From Diphasiastrum complanatum (lineage: Eukaryota > Streptophyta > Lycopodiopsida > Lycopodiales > Lycopodiaceae), in contig CM055095.1 in the NCBI GenBank assembly GCA_029204225.1, forward strand, positions 70,965,957 to 71,029,956: DNA of 64,000 nucleotides, read 5' to 3'. A program made the translations under genes and the position numbers. This document shows positions 33,824 through 43,741 of the stretch, piece by piece; the stretch's first letter is position 1; each line of letters begins with the position of its first letter. The notes under the pieces were generated by a model. The model was not told where the DNA came from, did not search any database, and saw only the letters and a program-made list of their open reading frames with translations.

Positions 33824-35000
33824 AATGGGTTCAATTGGAGCCTATCTTCTCGGAAACTAGTGAGAGGCTAAATTCAAGTAATTATTCAATATGAAAAGTA
33901 AGAATGGAGTCACTTCTAGTGCTCCAAGATTTGTATGATCTTGTCCTTGGTGAAGAGGAAGAGCCTCAAGGAGGACAAGATCTAGTGAAGTACAAGAAAA
34001 CATCTAGACTAGCATTGCATTGTTTCAAAATAAATGTTAGTAATCAACTTCTTAAAGAAGTGGCATCTTGTACCTTGGCCAAGGAGGCTTGGAACTCCTT
34101 TAAAGGAATCTATGAATCCAAGATACCTCTAGAGTGCTTATTCTAAGGAATAAAGTTCTTCAAAGCATTAGAGGTAGTGATGAGAGTGCTCAAGAGTATG
34201 TCTTGAGGATAGAATCTCTCAATAAAGATCTTTCCATCATAAGCGAGAGTATCCAAGATGATGAGCTTGTGAAAATCATCTTAAATGGTCTTGGAGATGA
34301 GTTCTCCAATCTAGTACAAAGCTTTGCAATTCAAGATTTTCTACCTTCTATTGGCAAGCTCCATAGTGTGCTTGTGGCCGAGGAGAGTAGAATTCTTCAT
34401 GTCAAACAAAGGATTGGTTTCTTGAAGTTACATGATGGAGATGAGAAGGCCAACTTCTCAAGCAAAGGCAAGGCAAAGTCCAAGAAGAAGATCCAATACA
34501 AGGAGACCAAGAGTGATGATCAAGCATCATGCTCTAAAGGTAGAAAGAAGAACAAGGCCAAACTAAAGTGCTTCTTTTGTGGAAAGAAAGGTCACTTTGC
34601 ATCCAAGTGCTACAAAAAGAAGAATGCACAAGGTGAGAGCAAGCAAGGCAACCTCACCCTTGAGGAAGATGAGGATGAAGTGGATTCATCCTTGATGACA
34701 TTTACATCAACAATCAAGAGCTACTCCAATGACACGTGGTGGATTGGGGCATCCCAACTTCAAAGCAATGGAGATGCTATGCACAAAGGATCTTGCTCTC
34801 GGCCTTCCAAAGACACTCTCAAAGTGTGGAAAAAGATGTGAAGCTTGTAGCCTCTCAAAGGCACATGAGCTACCTTTTGTAAACTCTTCCACTAGATCTA
34901 CTAAAGCATTAGATCTCATTCATAGTGATGGGCACTCTTTTTCTCAAGAATCTAATGGAGGTGCATTACTGTATGTATCTTTTATTGATAATTACTCTAA
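33824..35000 (+). pseudogene. Copia gag/protease/pre-integrase remnant
   Basis: Gag starts at about 33824 (MGSIGAYLL) but shifts frame within ~30 bp and has TGA where the conserved Trp of WKVRMES belongs. It is open from 33904, shifts again near 34135, then reads to the knuckle CFFCGKKGHFASKC and the protease start DTWWI. At about 34747 an internal deletion fuses this to the pre-integrase LGHPNFKAMEMLC in another frame. Integrase begins (DLIHSDGHSF, FIDNYS) and is cut at 35000 by the LTR1 insertion. It resembles the intact element in sequence but is clearly inactive. Confidence 0.88.
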
Positions 35001-35640
35001 TGTTGGGGATGGTTTTGATGAATTACCAGCTCTGATACACTCTATGGGAAAACTTCTTAAACGAAGTCCCAACCAGCATGAGAAAGACAATGAATGTTAT
35101 GAAGAACAATGATAACTACGTTAAGGAGGATCATGGATTACTTAGGGAATAGATACTTTGAACTGTTCTGTTGTGTTAAATAAGATTATCAGTGTAGGAG
35201 TCTTAGACTACCATGAAAGAGAGATTGTAGAGAATGATTAGGCATCTGAGACAGCCATGCAATCCTCTAGAGCTGATAACCTTATTTGAAGAGAATGTAG
35301 AAATAACGTAGGCATCAGAGATAGCCATGTATTTGTCTTATAATGTGGTATTCCGGAAGAGGAGTGATGATTACTTAACATTCAACAAGAATGTAAGGAA
35401 ATGGAACAATAGTGATTCTGTATATTAAAGTTGTAGTAACAGTGATCAGATCACAATACAATTGAGCTGATAAGCTTGTGATCCTACTTATAGAAACAAA
35501 ACAATAGCTATCGCTCAGAATATTTTATCTCTCTCTCTCTATAATCACCAACTCTGAGGAGTGAGCTACTATGAAGACCCGTTTTTGGTCGTTTAATTTC
35601 TGATGGAGTATCTTTATGCATCATCATTTATTATGTTGGA
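35001..35640 (-). repeat. LTR1 copy inserted into Copia integrase
   Basis: It begins on the plus strand with TGTTGGGGATGG, the complement of an LTR end, directly after ...FIDNYS of the host Copia. The adjoining TCTAA (34996-35000) would be one target copy. It shares long stretches with 37593-38080 and 39440-39810. Because the coding remains to its right are on the minus strand, it represents their 3' LTR; the side toward the coding region is truncated. Confidence 0.68.
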
Positions 35641-36449
35641 CTATGAGAATTGCAGATCATGTAGCAACCTTCTTAGCCAGATTATCTCCTTCACTGCTGA
35701 TGTAGCTGCAACATATTCAAATTCTATAGAGGACAACAAAATGCAATTCTGCTTTCTGTTATTCCATGAAATGGATCCTCCTGCAAGAAAACAAATATAA
35801 CTTGATGTGGATTTTCTGGTATGCACGTCTCCTACCCAATATGAGTCTGAATATGTAACAAGTGTGAGTATAGCTTCTGTATTACCGTCATGGCTCAAAG
35901 CATAGTGCTTTGTAGCTTGAATGTACTTCAATACTCTTTGTAGAGCCTTCCAATGTTGTAAGCCTGGATTGGACATGTATTGAGACAATGTGCTTACTGC
36001 ATATGCTAGATCTGGTCATGTTTCAAATCATGGAATACATTATAGATCCTATGACAGACTGATAAGGATACTTGCACATTTCTTGTTGATCTGCTTGAGT
36101 TCTGGGACACACGTCTTTGGATAGTTTTGATCTTGGATCCATAGGTGTATCCATGGGCTTGCAGTCCACCATGCCATATCTATGAAGTACATCGGTAGGA
36201 CTCTTGGCTTATAGTGATCCTTCTGCCTGCGTGATCTCTGTAGATCTCCATACCAAGTAGGTAATGAACTGGGCCTAAATCAATCATCTCAAATTTTGAT
36301 GGAAGCAGAGATTTGGTTTCCTGTAGGAGGATGGAAGACTGGCGAGAAGAGACATTGTTGAGTCTTCTTCTGAAATAGGGAAACTTATGGCAAAAACTTG
36401 ATTCAACAATTGTCATTTGTGTCAAACATTGCATATTGCTATAATCCAA
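35641..36449 (-). pseudogene. Copia RT (C-terminal part) and RNase H of a second lineage
   Basis: On the minus strand 36449-36180 gives FEMIDLGPVHYLLGMEIYRD and ITISQESY. The reading then shifts to YGMVDCKPMDTPMD, CKYPYQSVIGSIMY and, at 35988-35641, the RNase H (HWKALQRVLKYIQATKHY, YSDSYWVGDVHTRKSTSSY, SWNNRKQNCILLSS, EYVAATSAVKEIIWLRRLL). The wording differs from the other Copia copies here, so it is a different lineage. Frameshifts and the missing ADLLTKP end make it a pseudogene. Confidence 0.85.
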
Positions 36450-36652
36450 AGTCCCTCTAATACCAAAACTTCTTTATTGCTAATAGCTAATACTTGTTGT
36501 TTAGCTTGAAAATGGTGAAAATTAAGTTGATGAACATTTCGAGTTGATTCTTCACTCCCACCAAAGCAATGTTATTGAAACATAGAATGATCAACAATAT
36601 AGGATTTGCTTATCAAAACTCCAACAAGGCCACATGTTTTTTATCATTTCAG

Positions 36653-36821
36653 GAAACAATTTTCCTTGATGATTTCGCAATTTGTTGAGGAGGGCAGAGA
36701 TCTTCTGCTGGAGAATTTTCAAGAGATCATGCACTGGGGCACTATCTGAAGTTCTTCAAGAATAATGAGATAAGTGTTTCCCATTCAAAGTTTCATCAAC
36801 ATGGTGAGACTATGATTATGG
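36653..36821 (+). pseudogene. Third copy of an uncharacterised gene family (C-terminal exon)
   Basis: After a possible acceptor ATTTCAG/GA the plus strand reads FLDDFAIC, a stop, then GGQRSSAGEFSRDHALGHYLKFFKNNEISVSHSKFHQHGETMIMV. This aligns with the minus-strand ORFs at 56464-56117 (VIDDFATRRGG, LGHYLRHFQKNEI, ETLIMAVKALS) and 59050-58604. It is broken by one stop and ends at 36821, where an inverted RT fragment begins. The acceptor site occurs at the same place as in the 56.4-kb copy. Confidence 0.7.
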
Positions 36822-36832
36822 TACAATGCCAA

Positions 36833-37096
36833 CGCAGCAATTGATCGAAGGAAGGCAAGACTGGTAGCACGAGGATTTAGTCAGATCTCGAACGTCGACT
36901 ACAGCAAGACTTTCAGTCCAGTAGTCAAACATTCGTCGATTCGAATGCTCTTGTCTTATGCTGCAACTGTCGACCTCAAAGTACATCAACTTGATGTACA
37001 AACAACTTATTAGAATGGAGTTATACAAGAAGATATCTACATGATCCAGCCCGAAGGATACGTTCTGAAAGGTATGAAGAATGATGTCTGTAAATA
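36833..37096 (+). pseudogene. Inverted Copia reverse transcriptase fragment
   Basis: The plus strand reads RKARLVARGFSQISNVDYSKTFSPVVK, SIRMLLSYAATVDLKVHQLDV, a stop in place of Phe-Leu, then NGVIQEDIYMIQPEGYVLKGM. This is the RT N-terminal region, but on the opposite strand to the gag (37097-37470) and RNase H (35641-35988) on either side of it. Inferred to be a local inversion or an independent insertion. Confidence 0.82.
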
Positions 37097-37470
37097 GGTG
37101 ATCGTTGACTGAGGTGCCTACGCTCATCTTGAGTGATAGGACCTTCTTCCTCAGAAAGAGACGAGTCGATACATCTAAAGTCTCGTAGATGGTTGTAAGA
37201 ATATCCCACACTTCTTTGGAGGTGGTGCTATTTGATACATGAGCAATCTGAGTGTCCTTCAGATTTAAGGATATAATGGCAAGTGCTTTGCCATCCTTTG
37301 CTTCCCATGTTGGAAGCAATTCTGGTTCTGCCGGTTTGGCTATTGAACTGTTTACATATCCCAAAAGCTCCTTCTCGATAAAGATCATTCTCATTTTGAA
37401 CTTCTACATGTGGAAGTCATCTCCGTTGAACTTGTTGATCAAACGGATCTCTAAGGTTGAATTTTCCATT
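37097..37470 (-). pseudogene. Copia gag N-terminus
   Basis: The minus strand starts MENSTLEIRLINKFNGDDFHM at about 37470, has TAG where Trp is expected, then continues KFKMRMIFIEKELLGYV, WEAKDGKALAIISLNLKD, SKEVWDILTTIYE. This is typical of the UBN2-type gag of Copia elements (KVRM...WDxL...Y). The match ends near 37100. A likely primer binding site (GTATCAGAGC) lies ~20 bp from the LTR edge at 37592, so this is the 5' end of a minus-strand element. Confidence 0.83.
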
Positions 37471-37592
37471 GCAATCGAGTATCAGAGATTAAACACAAAT
37501 AAAATATAAACTAGCTCTGAAATACAAGAACGTATATTTGTATGTCCTAGACTCTAGTAATCCAAAAAGACCCGAGCTCTGATACGATCTGA

Positions 37593-38086
37593 TGTTGGGG
37601 ATGGCTCGGATACATTATCAACTCTGATAACACTCCATGGGGAAACTTCTTAAACAAAGTCCCAACCAACATGAGAAAGACAATGAATGTTATGAAGAAT
37701 AGTAATAACTGCGAGATTTAGTAAATTCTCAACGCTTCCAGAGCAGAAAGATTGGTATAGATCCAACGCTCCTAGAGCTGTAGAAAAATCAAAAATTGAA
37801 ACACTAGAAGAAATTGAGCCAAGCAGATTGCTTCCCAGTCAGCTAGGGTAGGAACTGGATTTTTCCAGAGTTAACTTGCATCCTTTCCAGATTTTACTCG
37901 ATTTTTGGAAAGTTTCAGGGCTGCCACAGATCAACGAGCAGGGTGCCATCGAAAATCTAGAATTTGGAAGTACTTAGAGAACGGAGATTACGAGCTGTTC
38001 TGTTGTGTTAAATAAGATTATCAGTGTAGGAGTCTTAGACTCCCATGAAAGAGAGATTGCACAAAACGGTTAGGCATTTAAGGTAG
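37593..38086 (-). repeat. LTR1 copy, 5' LTR of the minus-strand Copia remnant
   Basis: The plus strand begins TGTTGGGGATGG as at 35001 and shares its first ~110 bp, then carries ~250 bp absent there (37715-37980) before common sequence resumes (GAGCTGTTCTGTTGTG...). It meets LTR2 at about 38087. Length variation between LTR1 copies is therefore internal. Confidence 0.65.
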
Positions 38087-39046
38087 TGCTTTCTAGAGAG
38101 AGAAAATTCTAGAGTGAGAAACATGCTTTACCAGCCTGGATAGAGTACTTGGTATGAGGGGAGGTGGCGAATCCCACCAATGCTACAGGGGAATGCGGGT
38201 TGTGACTCAGGGTGAGCTCCAACCAAGTCTCAGCTTCCCTTGCTGAAATGTTGTCTTGGCGCCCACCTTGGCATGCCAGCGCCCCGGAGACTAGGGTCGG
38301 TCACACACTTGAAATGTAACCTTCTCATATTTTTTAATAAAGTGAAATTTTTCTCAAACTGACTCTGGGTTTCAATGTTCGGTAAAAGCACCAATTGTAA
38401 GGCCGCTTCAAACTTTTTGATCTGGTACAAAGTTGAGGGTCATATCTCGGGACGCCAGTGGTATGCCGTCGAGACCATTCGGTCCGAGGCGCCAGTAGTA
38501 TGCTATCAAGACCATTCGGTCCAGGATCTAGTTGTCTCCATATTTGTCGCGGCTTGTGGTTCTAAGTGTTCCTTGCATGAACGTGAATGGGTTAAGCTCT
38601 TGGGGAATGGCGGCTGTCTGCTGAGTTGGATGGCTTGCTTGGGTGGAAGTTACTTGTTTATGGTTGTCCAGTTTGGCGTGGCGCTAGGTTGGCTTCCAAC
38701 ACTCGTGACGAATCTTTGACTTGGTTAAGTCTGATTTAAGTCAAACGACTTTCTTGGAATGGATGTTACTCGTTTGTAACAAAGCTTCGATTTAGTTCAG
38801 TTTGATGTATGTCGAACGACTTGCTTGGAGGGAAGTCACCCACATTGGGACCCCCGATCTGGCATGGCGCCAGGTTGGATCTCAATGTTGGTTTTCGAGC
38901 TTCAAGTTGGTTAAGTTTGATCGTTGTTGGCAAGTTGGCTACTTGTATGTCAAGTGGGTTTGGACGACAAGAGTTGAAAGTTGGGAAGCTAAGTCGTGGT
39001 TCCTAGATTCCTTTGGGATGCCTGCGCAACATGTGGTATCAGAGCC
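38087..39046 (+). repeat. LTR2 copy with primer binding site
   Basis: An LTR of roughly 945 bp ending CCTGCGCAACA at 39031, followed after TG by TGGTATCAGAGCC (39034-39046), an iMet-type primer binding site. It contains two ~38-bp tandem units around GACCATTCGGTCC (38446-38525) and several ~100-bp blocks each carrying GGTTAAGT(C/T)TGAT and GGCGCCAGGTTGG. The left boundary is approximate. Homologous to 6356-7015 (inverted) and to 62.5-63.46 kb. Confidence 0.7.
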
Positions 39047-39360
39047 GACTGGCCGGTCAGCTATGCGGATCTCACGGAAATGGCCATTGTTTGGGGTTCG
39101 TCAAGACAACTATTGTGCAAGGTGTTGCCCACAGTGTAAGCACGGGTGCGTCCACGGTCGGGGTGGTCAGCAGAACGGGGGACTTGATGAGTCAAGGTGT
39201 TGCCCTTGAGGTGTAAGCACGGTCAGTTCCCACGGTTTGGACCTGGTGCTGTCTACACGTAGGACAGATGAGGTAGTTGTGGGAGCAAGCATTGATATCA
39301 CTCTATGGGCGAAAATAGATATCAGCACTAATACCACTTCTATTGGAAGAAAAACAAATT
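39047..39360. other. Leader-like sequence after LTR2 primer binding site
   Basis: GC-richer than its surroundings, with a duplicated phrase AAGGTGTTGCCC...GTAAGCACGG (39119-39152 and 39196-39222). No gag frame follows; the element is cut by LTR1 sequence. Confidence 0.45.
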
Positions 39361-40584
39361 GTTATAACCAGGATCGTGGATTACTTGGAGAATGGAGATA
39401 CGAGCAGTTCTTTGTGTATGAAATCAGATTATCAGTGTAGGAGTCATAGACTGTCGTGAAAGAAACATTGCAAAGACAATTAGGCGTCTGAGATAGTCAT
39501 GCAATCCTCTAATACTAATAACCTGATATTAAGATAATGTAAAATCAATTTCGACGTTGTACACAGCCATACAATTCTCTGATAATGGTGTTTGTGTAAA
39601 AGGGAGTGAGAGTTATCATTCAATAAGAATGCAATGAAGTAGAACAATAGCGAATCTGTATAATGAAAGGTTGTAAAAACAACAATCAGACCACAATACA
39701 GTTGCGCTGATAAGCGCATGATCCTACCAGCAGATTCAAGACAATTGCTAAGGTTCTAAAATAGTTCTCTCTCTCTATGATCACCAACTCTGAGGAGTCA
39801 GCTACTGATAAAAGGCATTCTCCGCTATCTGACCTTATGTATCATAATCCTCTCATATTTCTGCCCTTGCTCAATTATATGTATATATACATATCAATCA
39901 AAGAATCTTGTACTAGCTTAACTTTACAATTACAAGATTGATAACAGTTGTAAAACTAATCAGTTCGTTGATGGAGCGTGAAGGCTTTCTAGTCTGATAG
40001 CAAAAATCTGTGTATTTTTGGCAGACTAGAAATGCGACACCCTTTGGCCTTTTGGCCTTTGCCTTTACTTGAGGACAGCCTTCGGGATTTGTAAGACACC
40101 TTCGGCGTTTGGAAGACACCTTCGGGATTTGTTGGACACTGTCTTTACTTGTAGGACACCTTCGGCTTTTTGTAGGGCAAGTGTCGCAATTTTTGCCTGT
40201 GTAAAAACTCGTGTAAAACTGCAGTGTCAGGTTTTTCGCCTGTGTAGAAACTCGTATAAAACTGTAGTGTCGCCTGTCAAAAACTGTATGTAAAAATGCA
40301 GTGTCGCATTTTTTGCCCTAATTGTCGCCTGTCAAAAACCCCGTGTAAAAACACAATGTCAAGTTTTTCGCATTTTTTGGCTGTCATAAAACCCGTGTAA
40401 AACATAGTATCAAGTTTTTCGCATTTTTCAGCTGGGAAGTAAAAGCCCAGATTGTAGCGACAATTAGTTCAAAAATGTAGATTGTTTAAAAACAGTTCAT
40501 TTTCTTAGGTTACATTTGAGAGAGTAAAAACTAGAGAACGAAAAAGAGTTGTTAGGATGAGTAGGAGTTAGATTAAATTCCAAC
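39361..40584 (-). repeat. LTR1 copy with internal tandem repeats
   Basis: On the minus strand the LTR starts TGTTGGAATTT at 40584, directly after a polypurine tract (+ strand CTCCCCCTTAACC). It contains two tandem blocks: 40065-40165, about five ~20-30-bp units with GGACACCTTCGG, and 40190-40440, about five ~50-bp units with GTGTAAAACTG...GTGTCG...TTTTTCGC. Its other end, at about 39361, lacks the TGTTGGGG terminus, so it is truncated. The tandem blocks lie in the U3 part. Confidence 0.68.
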
Positions 40585-40830
40585 ACTCCCCCTTAACCTA
40601 ACTGATATGAATCTGATCTACAATTGAGATTTAACATACCTACTAAAGTAGAATGCTTATCTCTAGAAAATGGCTTTGTCAAAATATCAGCTTTTTGTCT
40701 GATAACTCATTCTTCATTGTTTGGCTATGTAATCACTATAGCTCTGATGATTTCAAATTTAGTTCCTAAAAGATTGAACGTGACTCTTGTCATTATGTTT
40801 TGTTCAATATTGATAGGCGTAGTCATGCAT
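40585..40830 (-). pseudogene. Extreme C-terminus of a Copia polyprotein
   Basis: The minus strand reads ...RQKADILTKPFSRDKHSTLVGMLNL, the conserved end of RNase H, shortly before the polypurine tract and LTR1 at 40584. Stops interrupt the upstream part and homology ends near 40830. Confidence 0.72.
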
Positions 40831-43006
40831 TAGGAAAGAAGGCTCATTCCACTACGCTCAATAAGTCATTCACAAGCTTCAACTTGATGTTATTGCATTA
40901 TCACCTCTTTCCAACAAGTATATATTGGACCTATTGGATGACACAAGTCAGTTTAATTTGATTTCGACATGCATGCCATGATTAAATTTGTACTAATGGG
41001 CTATATTCCAAGAAATGCCACCAGAGGAATGTATATATGATATGACATAGATGTTTGATGCACAAAGAAACAACTTAAAGAGAAATTTGTAACATTGTTT
41101 ATGATGCAATAATAATTAATGTGTATAGAATGGACTATAATGCTTGAAATAGACAAATGCAAATGTGCTTGAATACAAGTACATATGGCATTCACTTAAA
41201 AAAAAAATATACCGAAAACTCAAACACTATGATATTTGAAAACAAAAATGTTGATCAAAAGTACGAGTTGTTATGTAATAGGAGATAAATTTTGTAAATT
41301 AGATAAATAACTATGTCTGACTAAAAGGGTTTAAATTTGCACAAAAAACAAATTTGACCAACCTAGTGTCTTCTAAATTGTGAGACCAATACAACATCAT
41401 ACAAGGTAGATTGTGCCTCCAATCCCACTATATGTCTACTCAGAGATGAGGTAGAGTGCAAAAGCAAAAAAGTCCCGGCTAAGAAGTCAACCATCTCATC
41501 ATCTACATTATTGAATAGTTGCACTATGTATGACATAAGAGCACTACCTCATGTTGTGCAAGTCAACGTAACATGAGACTGACAATTGTAGACTTAGTAT
41601 ACTAGACATCACTTTATCTCTCCAAGGATCTCCATTCTCATTCTGCACCCACTCATCCCTCTATATCATCGAGGTCATACTCATTTCATTTGGAAATCTC
41701 AAGTTTCATCCCACTAATGAACAACCCATTTGGAATTGTGCCCACAATGCAAGGTGATGCAGAGATTTCATGTATTCACCTGGATGTGTAGTCTAGTCTA
41801 GTCTCACCCACCCATGAGTTTTCAATTGCATTCTGCAAATGGCTCACTCATAGAATTTATTTCTTATTTAGCATGGTACCAAGCATCAAGCCCAATTCTT
41901 TTAAAATAGTTACTTTTCTAGGTGTGATGCTAGAGGTGCTGTTTGAAACTCTTGCTTGGCTATTTGCCTTTTCAACTACAGCGTGTTCGTTCAATGGTGC
42001 CATTTTTAATCTTCACTCTCATCTATGTGTGTAGATGCAATTTTTCTACCTATTGTCATTAGTTTTATCTTATATGTAATGTACAAAAAAGTAAGATATG
42101 CACAATTGGTGTAGTATTGGTGAATCTGATTGTAATGAAGGTACTTATGTGATCAATAGCGAAAGACGTGATGAACGATGGTGATGTGGATGGCTCATGC
42201 TTCTATGTGAAGTAGAGGGTGACTTTGCATAAGGTGATTTTTATGCAGCCGACTTATTAGACCTCAATATGCTAACCGGAAAAAAAAAAAAAAAAAAAAA
42301 ACACATGCACTTGTTGTTAGATAACTACTTATTAAAGGAAAAACAATTGTCCAATACAACTAATGTAGATAAAACTAGCAAGAACAAGAGACATGTAATG
42401 GTCTTTGAATATTGTGGTTGATTTTTTTAAAGTTTAAGTAATGCAAACTATTGCAAATTGTAAGGAAAGAACATTTGCCAAAAAAAAAAAAAATCATCAG
42501 TCACTATATGGTGACAATAGGACAATCCTACAAAATCAATAAACATAGTTTTGAAGAAATGTTTGAACATAGTAAATGTGATTTTGATGTTATATTTCAA
42601 AATGAATAAAGTCATATTTTGGCAAAGAACATGCATATTTTCAAATTGTAAAATATTTTCTATGTTAAAGTAGATTTTTTTTTTCTAAGTTGCATCTTGG
42701 CAATCGTTCTCATTACTTTTTAGTGTTGTTGATAAATATATATGACATGGCAAGCATGTAAGTGTCAACTTTGGGCCACCCTATTATCATTGCAATTTTG
42801 TCTTGATTGCTTTTTTTTAATAGTGTTTTTTGCACATTATTATGGTGAGTCCAAAATTCATCAATTTAGAAATTCAAAGAGGTTTAAATTGTGTACACTT
42901 TGAGCATCTTTTTAAGATTGCAATAGTTTTCTTTTGTGAAATTTCATAACTAATATATATTTTAGAAATTGTGAGTTTCATATATTTATTTTATTACTAT
43001 ACTAAT

Positions 43007-43074
<68 letters not shown>

Positions 43075-43741
43075 GTATGTATGTATATAAAATGTTAAGT
43101 AGAATAAAATTATCAAAATTTGTGTCTTTAAAAAAACTCTTCGATATCTCAAAAGTGTAAATTTATTAATTTTTTTTAAAGGAATTTAAAAATGGGTGTC
43201 CCCATCAGTTTTCTTTTTATATAATTTTGTGTTCTCTAATACCATGCCATAAAAATGACTCCAATATCCATGTAGACTAAGCTAGTATTGGGATCACACC
43301 TCCAACCTCCTAGCCACCACCCTTGAGATCATCCATGAAATTGGTATAAATTATCTACTCAAAATGTTCAGCCCCTTTTAATATGTGTTCAAACTTAGGT
43401 GCATATGTTCCTTTGAATGGAACAAATGGTGTTTCTCTCACATCAATGGATGATTATTGATAGATATCAAGTGTGGGAGTTTACTACTTATACATGTCAA
43501 TCATGTAGGTAGCTAGGGTTGTGTCTACTTGTACAAGCTCTGGAATTAATTGTGCTATTGATCGTTTAGGCATGAACATGTATGAGAATTGATATGATCC
43601 TCCCCAAGACAAGGCATCTTCGTTAAGGGGACAACCTATGGTATTATGGAAAACCATAATTCTTGTCTAGGAGAGTAATCTTAGAATGGGACAAAAATAA
43701 AATTTTCATGGCTTTGAGTGACAAAAAGGCTATGAATGCCA
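40831..43741. other. Gene-poor stretch with microsatellites
   Basis: No credible gene. It holds a 22-bp A run (42280-42301), an A run near 42480, and the long AC repeat at 43008-43073. Confidence 0.55.
43008..43073. repeat. (CA)33 microsatellite
   Basis: 66 bp of perfect CA dinucleotide repeats. Confidence 0.98.

Noticed and set aside
38802-39209. A 135-codon plus-strand ORF
   Set aside because: It lies wholly within LTR2 and its leader; equivalent frames in the other LTR2 copies are not conserved, so it is a chance frame.
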